Source of the DNA: Paramecium pentaurelia
Taxonomy: Eukaryota > Ciliophora > Oligohymenophorea > Peniculida > Parameciidae
NCBI GenBank assembly: GCA_905183005.1
Contig: CAJJDO010000073.1
Span: 124,001 to 188,000, forward strand
DNA: 64,000 nucleotides
Direction: 5' to 3'
In this document: positions 1 to 13,629 of the stretch, one piece after another
Numbering within the stretch: position 1 is the first letter of the stretch
Layout of the letters: every line of letters begins with the position of its first letter
Translations under genes and position numbers: made by a program
The notes under the pieces: generated by a model
What the model was told of the DNA's origin: nothing
What the model saw: only the letters and a program-made list of their open reading frames with translations
Database searches by the model: none

Positions 1-416
1 AATAAGATATTTTCACTCAAAACCGGAATTAAATTTTATATACACAATTTTAATCAATACTCCATATTATATCAATAATGATTTTGAAAATTAGACTACA
101 TCAAATCAACCTTGTATAATTCAATAAAAAATAATTAGAATAAAAGTATAAATAAATAAATAAATTATTAATTATTTATTGTTCGAACCCCTTCTCAAAG
201 TCACCAAACTTCCATTTTTATAAAATATCTCATAATTATTAAATTACTTTTAATATGAGTTTCGAGAATGTATGATAATTGATAATATATGTATTTATAT
301 AATTAATTGACAGTTGTTCAACACTTGTGTGTGTTAGGTCTAAAAGAAATAAGAAAAATATTTGACAATATATGATGATTTTTGAATATTGTGTTAATAA
401 AAAATCATCTAAATGT
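1..416. other. AT-rich intergenic start of window
   Basis: No open frame of useful length is seen on either strand under the ciliate code. The stretch is very AT-rich. A short GTTCGAACCCC box near 180 resembles a tRNA T-arm, but no D-arm, anticodon arm or acceptor pairing could be found around it. It ends at the stop codon of the secreted-protein gene on the minus strand. Confidence 0.5.
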
Positions 417-765
417 TCATTTTCTTCTGTTGAAGAATCTCATAACCTACTCTAAACTGGCACAATTAGTTTACATGCAAGTGGCAAATGCAGAAGCAAA
501 TTCATTATTGGCGGTGCATTCAACAAGCTTAAAAAATTACAATGATAATTACTGTGTCAATTTTCATATCTTCTCCATGTTCTTCATCACAGGTTTTCAT
601 TGTTTCAGCACATGCATCATCAAAAACACATCCAAATGCCTCATTCATGCAATTATCTTAAATGCATTAAACCATTGGATTTGTTGGCTCTTCACCTTCT
701 TATTTGTGATGTTTTCTAGCTGTGATACAAAGGATAAGTAATGCGATTGCCAAAATTTATTTCAT
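417..765 (-). CDS. small secreted eight-cysteine protein (copy A)
   Basis: The product is 107 aa in two exons; the intron is 528-552 (25 nt, phase 0). It starts with a signal peptide (MKQILAIALLILCITA, residues 1-16) and is presumably secreted or vesicle-stored. The mature part has eight cysteines spaced C-x4-C-x6-C-x5-C-x6-C-x15-C-x12-C-x4-C, and a basic tail ending RRK. The gene at 57776-58119 has exactly the same spacing, the same intron position and a similar tail, so the two are paralogues. Function is not recognised. The small size, signal peptide and even cysteine number suggest a disulphide-rich extracellular or granule protein. The start is the only ATG preceding the signal peptide. 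I am confident in the model, not in any role. Confidence 0.8.
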
Positions 766-1420
766 TTTTATTTATCAATATGGAGAAAGTTAATTGTGAC
801 TTTTATATTATGAAAAAGATATGTTTTAATTTAAATTATTTTATTTAATCAATAAAATATCTAAAAATTCTTTGGTTACGGAAATCTTTAGGTTGATCTA
901 ACTGAAATTATATATAAAATAAATTATATTAAAATAAAAATAATTAATAACCATGAACAAGTTGCTAAAGTAATTTATCATTAAGTTAATATAATAAATT
1001 TACTAATTCTAAAGTGCTTTGTTACTATATCTCACATAAATACTTCTATAATATAAAAATTTGAAAACAAAATAATTTGAATTTATTATTTTATTCAATA
1101 ACTTCTGAAATATATTATATACTCAAAATTTCTAATACAATTTATTTTTATATATAAGGGTAGATATTCTTATCAGAACTAATTAATTATAATACACAAA
1201 TAATATTATTATTTATAGTTATTGTATTTAAAATAATTCCAAAAAAATTGAACAATACCGATAATAGGATAACGGAAAAAAAAGAATGTCCATTATGAAA
1301 AAAATCACAAATATTTTATTCTAATTAAAAAACAAGTGAAAATTTTTATTGTTAATTTTTAAAAGAATTAATATTAAATGATTTTTAATATAAGGATTAA
1401 ATATTTTTATATGTTTTTTA
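766..1420. other. AT-rich intergenic region, nothing recognised
   Basis: About 650 bp between the start of the secreted-protein gene and the stop of the kelch gene, both on the minus strand. It should hold the promoter of the former and the 3' end of the latter. No coding frame, RNA gene or repeat was recognised. Confidence 0.5.
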
Positions 1421-3008
1421 TCAAATTTTTGTTAAATCTAAAGAATATATATCATTAAAGGACATTTGATGTCTATCTCCACCGAAAATTAGAAGTTAAG
1501 ATTCATATTTTGTAAATGAATGTCCATCTCGAGCACAAGGTTTTTTTCCAACGATTGAATTTTACATTGATTAAAGTGGTTATAAAAATCTAAAGAAAAA
1601 ATAATTGAAAATATACCTAGAAACCAAAGGTTTTCCAAATTCAGTTAATTTCCCTTATCTAATCTTCAAATCAGCTTTTGGATTTCCTACTAAAAATAAT
1701 GAATTCCTCATTTTTTCAGAAGTAGGTGAATTATCTCTTAATTGTTATTTTTAACCTTCATCAACTTCAAAAATCTTTAATAAAGCCATTTTCTTTTATT
1801 AAATTTCTTTCTTTTTTTTTTCATCAAGAGTTTTTTAATTAGATTAAGCTTGAGATAAATTTCTAGTGGGTGAATCCACGCTGTCTTCAGATTAATCAGG
1901 TTTTTTAAGAGGAGAGAGAGTTGTTCTTTTAATAGTCTTTTTTATACTACCAGTTCTAGTTGATTTTCTAAATTATCTACGTGAATTTTAAAGATCTTAT
2001 TTATTATCTTTGTTAGGAGATAATTATTATTTATCTTTTTTCCTAGCACTATCTTCATCAACACTAATCCATTCCATTTTTTTAAGATTAAATACAAATA
2101 AATCATCTAATTCCCAAGTGATATCATGTATTCCACCAAAAATAATAATTTTATCATCATGAATAGACATCACATGTCCTGATCTAACTTTAGGTAATAT
2201 ATTAGAACTAACAGGTATGTAGGTCCATACTTAGAAATCAAATTTCCATAGATCATTGAATCTTTAATGTCCATTAGATCCTCCAAACATATAGAGAATA
2301 TTCTTATGTATTGTTATGCCTGCTCCATCTCTGGGAGCGGGAGCTGTACTATTTTAAGGTTAAATCCTTTGCCATGTATTAGAAGCAAACTCATATTTAT
2401 AGACATAGTTAGAATGTAATCCAACTGTACCTCCAAAAAAGCCTCCAAATACTATCCAATTATCATTATGAATAATAGCTGTATGATTATCTATTTCTGG
2501 AGGGTAAGATTAATTAATTTTGCACTTAATCCAAGTGTGGGAATTGAGATCAAAGTACCACATGGAATTAGTTGAGACAGATTAGTGGATTTAGCCACCA
2601 AAAATATAGATTCTATCCATGTAAGTACACATTTAATGACGAGTTCTTGGTCCTGGGTTTTCTTTGTAGATCAGCTTTTCCCATTAATAACTTAAACTCT
2701 TTAAATTCATACGATAGAATTCATCCATGATTCCTAATTGAACTTAGTATCCCCCATATAAATATAAGCTATATCATATACAAAATATACAAATCATTAT
2801 GAATTGTTATACTTGTGTAAGCTCTATGATTGATATTTTTACCATCTACTTTAAGTTCTGACCATTTTGGATCCTGATTCTCTACATTTACAGTTTTTAC
2901 AAGTTATATGTACTTGTATTCTTGTTCTTGTTATTACTCCTGTCTACTTGGAATCAAACTAATACGTTTGACTTCCTTGGTATCCTTATTTGATCGATTA
3001 GATAACAT
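1421..3008 (-). CDS. kelch-repeat beta-propeller protein
   Basis: The product is 512 aa in three exons; introns are 2769-2790 (22 nt) and 1590-1616 (27 nt). Repeated blades of kelch type are visible: an iFGG or fGG strand (IYIFGG, WIVFGG, LYMFGG, IIIFGG, LIFGG) followed some 20 residues later by a W plus aromatic/hydrophobic strand (WYFDL, LWKFD). A charged S/T/K/Q-rich linker near residues 330-430 separates the main propeller from a final pair of blades. Kelch propellers serve as protein-protein interaction scaffolds; the partner is unknown. No BTB, F-box or phosphatase domain is present. The start codon lies only 22 bp from the start of the divergent MORN gene, so the two share a promoter region. 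Confidence 0.85.
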
Positions 3009-3030
3009 AATAAATATTATAACAGTTAAA

Positions 3031-4005
3031 ATGGGGAATTGCACAACCTGTGATGATCCAAATATATACGAATCTCGTAATGAACTCAAACCAACAAAGA
3101 AGGTACCTGATAATCAAGAAAATATGAGTGTTAAACCAAAATTATCACAATCCTCTCAATTAACTTAACATATTAGATCTAATCTCAAAACTCTAAGTTC
3201 TATGCCTGATTTCTCTAATTCATTCACATAAGAAGCATTAAATAGAGTTGGTCCTTATTAATATGATGATCCAACTGAGGATATATTTGCTCTACCTTAT
3301 TCTGGAGTATTGGAAATTGAAACAAATGTGTACTATGAAGGACAATGGAAGAATGGAATGAGATAAGGAAGAGGCAAATAGCATTGGGCTGATGGTTCAA
3401 TTTATGAAGGTTATTTTGCATCAGATATGGCTAACGGAAAAGGCAGATTGATTCATGCTGATGGAGATGTTTATATTGGAGAGTGGTTAAATGACAAAGC
3501 TCATGGCAAAGGAACTTATTATCATAAAGATGGAGCATCATATGTAGGAGAGTGGTTTGAAGATAAATAACATGGTTTTGGAGTTGAAAAATGGGCTGAT
3601 GGAGCCATGTATGAAGGTGATTATGATATGGGTTTAAAACATGGAATTGGTACATTTACATGGAGTGATGGTAGTACTTATACTGGTGAGTTTGCTTTTA
3701 ATAATATTCATGGTAAAGGAGTTTATAAATGGGCAGATTTTAGAGAGTATACTGGAGATTGGAAAGACAATAAAATGGATGGAAATGGTATTTTTACATG
3801 GAAGGATGGTAGAAAATATAAAGGATAATATTTTGATGATAAGAAACATGGTTTTGGAGAATTCTTTTGGCCAGATGGAAGAATGTATAAAGGTTTTTGG
3901 AAAGATGGATAATAACATGGTAAAGGAGTATATAGAGGTAGTAATGGTGTTGAAAGAGAAGGAGAATGGGAAGATGGAAAAAAGATAAGATGGTTAGATG
4001 AATGA
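3031..4005 (+). CDS. MORN-repeat protein with acylated N-terminus
   Basis: Intronless, 324 aa. The N-terminus MGNCTTC carries Gly2 followed by two cysteines, which fits N-myristoylation plus palmitoylation and hence membrane attachment. From about residue 99 onwards there are nine to ten MORN repeats with the usual pattern Y-x-G-x-W/F-x-x-x-x-x-H/G-G-x-G (for example YEGQWKNG, YVGEWFEDKQHGFG, YTGDWKDNKMDGNG). MORN proteins organise membrane-cytoskeleton contacts, in ciliates often at the cortex, basal bodies or axoneme. It is divergent to the kelch gene with 22 bp between start codons. TAA and TAG glutamine codons fall inside several repeats, so a standard-code reading would break it into pieces. 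Confidence 0.9.
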
Positions 4006-4235
4006 AATAAATGATATTATTAAATTATTACTACAATATTAATAACTTATTAAATATATATATATATTGACAACAGATAAATATTAAAAAATTTAAATAC
4101 ATTATTGATATAGTGACATTTATAGAGACTCAAATAAAATGCTTCTTGTAATTATGACTTTAAATTAAATATTATTGGTTTGAATATAGTTCTTATTTTT
4201 TTATGAAATACAATATTAATTATAAATTATTTGTG

Positions 4236-4836
4236 ATGGAAGTTGACGAGATTAGAATGGATAATATTGATAATTTAACAGAAGAATAGTTAAAGATACT
4301 TGAATAGAGATATAAATAGCAATATTTACCAAATTATCGATTGTATTTGCTTGTGCCATTCAATTTGATTACTGCAGGATTTTCAATGTATTACACAATA
4401 CATTTTAAATATTATTCTAAAAAGTTATTTTCACCTAAATAATTTGGTTTCAGAGAAGTGATAAAGTATGGCACAATTCAATCAATTGTTTTTACATCAT
4501 TTTATATTTTGGGCACTGCAGCAATAACAGGTAATGTGTATTATAAATTTTAGGACTTTATAATCCAATTGAATATATGAGAGGTTTAGCAAAAATAAAA
4601 GGGAAATAAATAGATACAGCTTTAAAGTTTGATCCAAATTTTTAATAACATTTCCTATTTAATTTATTAGATTATTTTGGAGTTAGTGATAAAGTTGTAA
4701 ATGAAGTGAAGTAATTTATTAATAATATATAATTTATAGAGGTGAATTATTAACTTAAAAGAATGAATTAGAATCTAAGAATTACTTTAGTAAAGAAACA
4801 TCAAAATTATTGAATTAAGATCTTGATAATAAATGA
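4236..4836 (+). CDS. unrecognised two-TM protein
   Basis: 182 aa in three exons; introns are 4531-4553 (23 nt) and 4711-4739 (29 nt). Two hydrophobic stretches lie at about residues 34-52 (LYLLVPFNLITAGFSMYY) and 80-100 (YGTIQSIVFTSFYILGTAA). A soluble, charged C-terminal third follows and ends in a K/N/E-rich tail. The family is not recognised. Topology and length would suit an organelle membrane protein such as a mitochondrial or peroxisomal one, but there is no specific motif. The stop lies 40 bp from the stop of the convergent CFAP47 gene. Confidence 0.7.
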
Positions 4837-4876
4837 TTTTGTAATATATAAATATATATATATATATGTAGATATT

Positions 4877-7800
4877 TCATTTTTTAATAAAAGAAGCTTC
4901 TAAAAACATCTATCTTTTTGATGCAGGTGGAGTAAGTTATCTTGCTTTTTTGATATTCTCAACAACATAGTTTTTGGATTAATCAATAATTGTTGATTAC
5001 TAAATTTAAGATTTTATTAAATGATTATCAATATTTGATTGTTTAATTTATGGAGGTATATATTTTGGAAGAATACCTTTAATTAAATAAGACCTAAATT
5101 ATAATAATTCAGTACCAATACATATCTTCTGTTTAAATTACTAATTTTCCTTTTCTAATCTTACCATATTCTATGGGAGTAAATTAAATTACAAAAGTAG
5201 TTCCCTCTCTTCCATATGGTTCAAGATCACCAATTTTAGGTATAACTGAAAATTCAGCATCAGATTCAGGAGTGAATCCAGCATAGAATTTAGCATATCC
5301 TTTGGTTTTATTTGTTAATTTGAAGGATACACTAGCAGTTTTATTTAATGGTGAACTAATTATGATGACATCATCTTCATCAGGTTAAGTAGCTTCTAAG
5401 ATTATTTTATATCTAATATATTAATTTATGAATACTTCCATCTTCCACCACTTTGTCTAAGAACAATAAATTCAATGTTAGCTTTAAAAGGTTTCATTGG
5501 TTAAAATCGAACAGCATAATGGAGATTTTCATGAGGATTATATAATTAATTTTTAGTACACTTAACACTAAAGCATTTATTGATCATTTGTTATAAATCT
5601 ACTGGAATATTAGCCAATTCAAAATCGAATTTATCATCAGCTTATAAAGTTTAAGCAATTCCTTATAGACCAATCTTAATTTCATCTTCCCACTTTTCTC
5701 TACACTTAGCTTTAAAATGAAACAAAGTTTAATTGGAAATGCTTTCTGTTACACCTTTTATAGGAAAAGTCCATGAAATCTTTTCATTCATTTGAATAAT
5801 TATTTCAGCATAATAACAAGTTATTTCTCTTGGAACAAATGAAAAAGGAATTTATAACACATTCATTCCTGGAACAAGAATCTTATCATTTTTGCTAGTT
5901 AATAATTTAAAAACTTCTTTATTATGTCCTTCTGCTTCCAATTCAATTTTAACAGTAATTGGATCTTTGAAAGGATTTTTAAAATGTACAACAGAACTAT
6001 AATCTTTATTCAATCCTATACTAACAGTAGTAGCTGGAAATTTAGTTGGAGGTAAACCATTACCAAATACTAAATAATGCCATTTTCCAATAGGAGATGT
6101 AAATATTATTTCAGACTATTCTATTTAATCAAGTGAAGATGGAGTATATCTAATATTAACTTTTAAAATGTCATATGGTTGAATAACTAATTCATTTGGA
6201 AAGATATCAAAATTAGTTGGATTAGATATTCTATACTACAAAGTAATCTTTTAATCAGATGGATTTTCTAAAACAACAGTCTATGATTCTACTTTTCCTA
6301 GAGATGCCTTTAATACATTTAATTTTATTATAGGTTATTCTTCACAAGTGAGTATAAATTCATACCAAACTTCACCTAATTAACGATTTACAAATGCTAC
6401 ACTACCTCTCCATCTTCCAACTTTAAGAGGAGCAAAAGTCAATTCATAATTTCCTTCTTTATTTGCTCCAATAGCAAATTAATCTTCACCTACTAAACCA
6501 TCACCATTTATTACAGCTTCATAAATTGCTGTTTCAGACATTGGATTTACAAGTGTTAATTACATTACTGTTGCTTATCTAATTAAACAAGATAATTCTA
6601 AAGTCTAAACTGATTTTGGTGATTCAGTATTCATAAAGACAGTATACCATAAATATCTTCCATTTTCTTCTGTAAAAGTGATTGACCCAGTATATTATCC
6701 AGATAATACTGGTTATACTATTAATTGATATATAGCTTTCTTTCCTGGTTGTACAGTAATTGTTTATGGTCCTGTAGCATAAATTAAATCAGTATCTACT
6801 TTGTATGTAATTACTTTTTCTGAATTATTTTTTATTTCAATATCTCTCTTCATTTATTTTCTGACTTAACAATTAAGTATTATATGCTCTTCAGCAACTG
6901 GTTCTTCTCCAATACCAACTAAATCATATTCAAATACATCATTAGTTTATGGATTACTAAGTATTAATTTTGCCTCACATGATGCTATCCATTAAGGATA
7001 AAAAGTAATAGGAAATAAACCTGTAGATTTCTTTTTTACTTAAAAATCTTTATTTGGACATTAAAATAATCCATCTTAAGGTTGAATGATCTAAACCTTT
7101 ATGCTCCATTCTTTATCTGAATTATTCACAATAGGAATCTCTTAAACTACTTATTATCTAGCTGGCACTCGGAATTCTAAAGTTGCTTTGACAACTTTCG
7201 GTAATACTTGAGCAGATAATTTGTATCTTCTAATATCAAATTTATTTTTTAGTGTTAAAATAACACTAAAATCTTTTGTTGCATTTTTAAATGCATATGT
7301 AATAGGTAATTTGCCATCATTATTACGATCTATTTATTTTTTATTTCCATCTGCAACTGTTAATATTTATGGAACTTATAAATATTATGTTTATGGAAAA
7401 ATTTCTATTTCAAATGTCATTTAATCAATATTGCTACCTGGAAAAACTAATTTATTTTAAAAATTATTTTAAGTATTAGTTTTATCTCCACCTAATTATT
7501 ATTATTTGTTCTTTTATTTTAATTACATTATTTATTAGATTTATTACCTAGCACGAACTATTTATTCATTTTTAAAAGGAATTTGATAAGGAATTTGAAT
7601 AGTTTAATCTACATACAAAGGTTTTTCAGGTTTAAATTCACCTGATAAATTAGGTAATTCTACCGTTCCTTAAAGATCATGTTAAAATTCTCCAACTTAT
7701 GGATCAGTTAAAACTATTTAACATTTGTGAGTATCCATTGTTAATGGTATATATTATAATGTTAGATTGATGGTCTGATTCTTACGAATACGAACCTTCT

Positions 7801-10800
7801 CTTATTGACAAAAGAATGCTGGAAATTCCTCTTCTTAATTTATGGCTTATACTTAATTTGGTTTACCTTTCTTTTTTTATTATTCTATCTACTTTTTTTC
7901 ATGAGTTATAATTATTTAAAATTCACCATCTTATAAAAATTTATTTGTTATTTAAATTTGAAAATCAAAGATTTCATACAAAATAGAACTGACATTCCAT
8001 TATTTCTCAGATTTTCTTCCTGTAATACTAGATTTTAATTCAAAAACTAAAGCTGCTGCTTATATATTAGACTCTTTTTTGTTAGTGAAAATCACTCTTC
8101 CAGAAACAGGTTGAGATATTCTTGATGTAAATTTAATTTTGTATTGATATGGAACATCTGGTTCAATTTTAATACTCTCATCTCCTTCTAATTGAAAATC
8201 TGGATGTCCTTCATATTTAACCCAATAACTAATTGGTTTTTGAGTAGGATTCTTAAGTTCAATACTTTTGACTACTTCTTCACCTAATACACAAGAGAAG
8301 AAAATAGGTTCTTTTTAAGGAATATAATAAGGTAATGAAAAGAATAATTGAACAAGTAGCATAATCATTTCTCTACATTAAGGACGATATATATCAATAG
8401 GTTAAATATGAGATTAAAGACCAAAATCTTATAATGCTGGCATTAATTTTTCTGTATTATGTTTATAATCATCCTCATGATTACATGAATTACGGAAATT
8501 ATTAAAAAATTTAGTCATTGAAGGACCAATAAAAGTGGTCAATGCATCAGCTATTAATATTGAATCTCTGAAATCTTAATCAAAATTCTTAATACGTCTA
8601 GACATTTAATGTTGGATTTCATAACATATTTCATAAAAGTAGAGAAGTATGCCTTCTGATTATGAAATTAAATTGGATCCTTCTAAATAATATTCAGGAA
8701 TATTTAATTTAGTAGTTGGAATTCCAGGAAGAGCTTTGAATGCTTTAACAGTTATACGATTCAAATAATAGATTTTGATAATTTAATAAAATAAAGCAAT
8801 CCAAGCATCTTATTATAAATAGTTATATTTAGTAGGATTAAGTCTCAACATATTTTCAGGTACATTCTCAAACTTAGTTGGTGGTTAAACTTTCAACCAT
8901 GCTAAATAGTCTTAATAACTCAATAAGTATTCTGATCTAATATGATTTAATAATGCTCCTTCTATTTTAAGTTATCTAATTAATTCATCATATTATTTAT
9001 AAAGTGCTTCTGCTCTTTAAGATTTCTTCCAATTTGGATCAATATTTTATTTATATGAAAAATTCTATTTTCCTGTTAAGAATGTGATCAATTCAAAAAT
9101 CTGTTATCCATTAGAATTAATTACTTCTTCAGGATACATAGTAATACTAGTTGTAAGTACATGATAATTAAGCCATCTAATAATATATTCAGAAGCTTAA
9201 TCAAATAATTCTTTCCTAACAGGAGTATAACCTAAATTTGCAGTACCTTTAGATGAAGTACTTGATCTTACAGAAAAATTATGTTTAGGATTCTTTTCAT
9301 TATCAGAATCTACATTTTCATCTTCAACATAAAGAATTGGTTTCTTTTCTTCAGCTTCTAATTGATATCTTCCCATCCTCCAAAGAAATGATTGATTAGT
9401 AAAAATACAATTATCTGTAGTACCAGAAATATATATTGAATATACTCTAGCTTCATCAATAAATTCAACTCTTGTTGTAAAACTCAAAGGTTTCTTATTA
9501 CTAAAAATAACTTCAACTCTTAATTTACTTTTGGCTACACCTAATGTAGTTCCTTCAGGAAATTTAAGTTCTAAATTAAAATTACTGATTTCTTGAGCCC
9601 AATTATATTTTAAATTTAAATTTTCATATCCATCATTAATAATTCTAAAGAAACATCTAGATTATATATTCAAAGGAACAACTGGTAAAATTATTTCTTT
9701 TTTATCAAATAATAATCTTGGATATGCTCCAGATCCTCCTAATGTAATTTCTACATAAGGTAAAGTAGGTGGTATATCAGGATCAGATAAAATATATAAT
9801 TAAACTATTCCACTAAATTATCCAGGTCCATAAGGATTAAATTTAACTCTAATTTTTGATTGTTATCCACTAGGAACTACTCCTTCAGTAGGTTCAATTG
9901 AAAAGATCTTTTCTGATTTTAATGATGATGCATCAATTTTCCAATGTACATCACGTTTATCAGGATTAGACAATTTGATTTCTTCAACAGTTGGGAAACA
10001 TTTATCTGGAGAAGTAATTATTTTCTTTTTGAATTCAATGGATTATGGTTCAACTAAGAATTTAGGTTTGAGTCCTTTGCAAGTAACTCTTCTTAATAAA
10101 GTAGGTAGCATACCATATCTTGCTAGAGTTAATGGAATATCAAAGGAATATTATTTAACTTCTTTTGGAGAAAAACGTAATAAAAATTATTAAGTTTTAC
10201 CTCCTCCAATGGAGATATTATATTATCTATAAATCTTTTATTCAATTTCTATAGGTTCAGATTTCTCAGATACATCATCTAATGGATCTTCTTCTTTAGG
10301 TTCATCATCTTCTTAATCAGGATGAACAGAATGCATAATAGTGTCATCATCATCTTATGGTTTGAATTCTAAACAATCAATACCATCAGGAGCTTTAGGA
10401 TTTTCACTTTGAGATCTCAAATCCAAAACTAATTCAACATTAACAGGAGATGAATTTATTAGAGTTAATGGCATTTAATTACTAGTACCTAGAGTGGTTA
10501 CATTTCCAAATTCAAAATGATCCTATTCAATTTCAATTTTAGGTATGATTGCTTAAGCTGAGAAAGGTACAACCAATAGTTTACCTCCTCTAATTTAAAT
10601 AATAATTTCTCCTTTGATTGTTTTCTCTTCTTTACTAAAGAATTTAACTTGTATATCTTTAGTTTCTTCTTAATGAATTCTACCTTTTAATGGCATAACT
10701 TCAATGCAATCTATTTATGATTTTATTGCAAATACTGCTGTTGATTTTGAATGATTCTTTAAACTTATTATTTTAGTTTCAGGTTTACACACAACTACAT

Positions 10801-13599
10801 CTTTGAAATCTAAAGACCCTTACTTAATTGAACATTTAGGTTCAGTCACAACTCCATTACATTTCACTGTTTGATCTAATCCATCTTCTGTTTTAAGTGT
10901 AATTTTTTCTTCTTCTGTTCTTGTTGTTGCAGCTGTATATTATTATTATTAACCAGATGCTTATACTGCATATTATTATTAATTATTTGCAAGAGATGGA
11001 CGATAAATTATTTAACATTCTAAATGTTTTCCAAATGGTACAACACCTTCTTCTGGTCTAACTGAAAAAGTCTTTTTTTCAGATGTTATCCATTTAAATT
11101 TAGCATCAGCATTTCCATTATTAGTCAATCTCAAAATTTCCATTGTTTCCATTTCTGCATTATCTTCTGTGAATGTTAATTTGACTTATTATCTACTCAT
11201 TTCTAAAAACACTTTTTCAATTGTAGCTGATACTTATATTTCAAATACATGTTTCTCATTTATAATATATTTCAAATGTGATTTTAATTATCCTAATTAC
11301 CTAGAATTCACACATACATCAAATCCTGCTGTTTAACCACTAGGTATTATTTAAGGTTTCATATATGATTAAGCAAAGTCTTCTCTATCTGAATATATAC
11401 GAACAGATATAGAACTTCTTAATTCATTTCTAACATAAAAATATTTTGTAGCCAAAGATTTTATGAATATATTTCCAAATTCAATTTTTACAGGACCAGC
11501 ACTTATTTTAAGCAATTATTCTGCTGTTAATTCACATGAAGCATCCCTTATTTCACTATGTGTTTTTGGTTCACTAGGAAATTTCTTCTTTGGAACAGTC
11601 TTTGGATCTGGATCAAAGGGTTTGATTACATTACCTTCTTTGACTCTAGTTATTGGTTCATAATGATATATAGGTTTAGTAACAAATAAAGATTCATTTG
11701 CATCTGGTAAATTTAAATTTTATTCATAACCATCTTCATGCATTCCAACAACAAATTCATAATCAATAGGAGGTTCTGGTTTTTCTTCTTCTGTTGTTTA
11801 TTATTTTTTCTTTTACAATAATAATGATTCATTTTTAATTTAATTTAATTTCTCTGTCATCTAAGTGAATTTTAATTTAATCAATTATTCTTTCTCTTTT
11901 TTAATCCTTAATGCTCTATGACCTTTTAAATATTCATTATATTTTTCTTTATTTGTTAATTTCAAATCATCAATCTTATCCAAACTTTATTAAGCTACAG
12001 ATACTACTGAACGTGACAAATCAAAAGTTTATACCTTATCTGTCTAAGTCTTAACAATCCCTGAAATAGATCTATCCTTTGTTATTTCAAAATCTTGTGG
12101 TTGAGATTCTGGTCCTCTTCTATATTGTGGTTTTGGTAATATTTATTAACAAATACCTGTTACTTTAATAGGTATTTTAAATACTCCACCTAATAATTCT
12201 GCATTCAAAATATTAGCAAATTACCCAATATGTTTAGGTCTAAAACTTATCCAAAAATTAACTTTCTCAGATTAACTCAAAGTTTTTATAGGTGGAGTAA
12301 CAGTAAAATAGGGAATGGTTGGAAAAGCAATAAGTATTGGTAATTCTTATGATAGATTTTAAATTTCAAAATTCATATCTTTTTATTAATTTGCTCCACA
12401 TTATCCAAATTATAATGATTGTATAGGTGGAAATTTAATTTAAGGACAAATACAATGTACAGATAAATGATTCATTAATGGTTCATCATCATTAAAATCA
12501 AAGATAGCTGAATATTGAAATTCATCTGGATCCATTCTCTTATCTTAATTCATAGCATATTATTTTGTTCGTATATATAATTCTTCACTTACTTTTGGTT
12601 TACATTTAAATATAATAGCTGTTTAAGAATATGATTCTATAGTTCCTTCTTCAGGCCAACATTCCATAATACGTTCAGTTTATTCTAATCCTAATTCTGC
12701 TGGTGTTTATAACTTAAGTGTTTCTTCTTTTTCATGCAAACCCTTTTTCAATTTCACTTTGAATTTCTATTAATTTGGAGTATTATTCACTAAATAAGCT
12801 TCAATTTGTTTTTATTATCCATAATATATTGTACCAAAATCAAAATGATTATTCTATGTTCCATTTGAATCTATTAAGAATCGTGTAAATTCTATTGAAG
12901 TAGCATTAATATCAATTGGATTCTTAAGACTCAATCCACTAAGTTAACCATCAGCAATCACTTCTACTATACCTCTAAAAATTCCTGCATCTTTTGGTTT
13001 ATAAAATACTGAAACTGAGAATTCTTAACCTGGAGCTAATGAGAATGAATTAGGATCTATTCTAAAATCAGGTATCTTTTCTAATTTTAATTCAACCTTT
13101 CCAGGTGCTTTCCCTTCATTCTTAAAATGGATTTTATCCATCTTCTCTTTGCCTACTCGTACGAATCCCAAATTTATGAAAGGTTCATAGATTATACTTA
13201 ATTAGTAAAATTCCATACGCTGCTTATGCTGGGAATGCATGTAATGGAATATCGACACTATATTAACCATCAGTTACGATCTTTAAACTGTCAGAATAAC
13301 TTTCTAGATTGGCTGTTTCAAATGTTACAATGAGCTTCATTGATAGACCTGCTGCTATAGCCCTTAAATCTAGAAATCCTTAATTACCCTTGCATTTCAT
13401 AATCGCATCTAAAATTTGAATGAGGTTAAAAAACTCTAATCCTACGAGCAGTTTGAGTCAAATTTCTAACAAATACTGTTATTTCATATGTCTAGTTGAT
13501 TTAAATGTCTTTAAAAATAATCTCATTAGGAACAACTTCAATAGGAGCACCTGATGAAAGTTGTTTGATTTTTGATGAATTCAGGCTGCTTTTATTCAT
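4877..13599 (-). CDS. CFAP47: CFAP47 homologue, ciliary central-apparatus giant protein
   Basis: 2876 aa in five exons; introns are 13363-13387 (25 nt), 13197-13218 (22), 5413-5435 (23) and 5094-5115 (22). The N-terminal half (to about residue 1450) and the C-terminal third are tandem Ig/MSP-like (ASH-type) beta modules, with recurrent FG.V..G, L.N....A.F..., and V.P..G......F.P blocks. A helical calponin-homology-like segment sits between them at about residues 1500-1740. The end (MYWSY.IKGILP followed by a short basic tail) matches the usual CFAP47 terminus. In other ciliated eukaryotes CFAP47 belongs to the central-pair projections of motile cilia and also carries a CH domain between Ig-like arrays. 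The size is slightly below the roughly 3200 aa of mammals. Its start codon is 30 bp from the divergent hydrolase. HYDIN is the main alternative, but it is larger and lacks this C-terminus. Confidence 0.85.
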
Positions 13600-13629
13600 T
13601 TATAAAATAATAAATTATTTCAATATTAT

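Noticed and set aside
175..200. GTTCGAACCCC box resembling a tRNA T-arm
   Set aside because: No D-arm, anticodon arm or acceptor stem pairs with it on either strand.
382..741. 119-codon plus-strand frame under the standard code
   Set aside because: It is the shadow of the two-exon secreted protein on the minus strand, which has a signal peptide and a conserved Cys framework.
13388..13430. 37-nt intron candidate in the first CFAP47 module
   Set aside because: It would remove the conserved RRIRVFQP strand; the 25-nt intron 13363-13387 restores GAIAAGLS instead.
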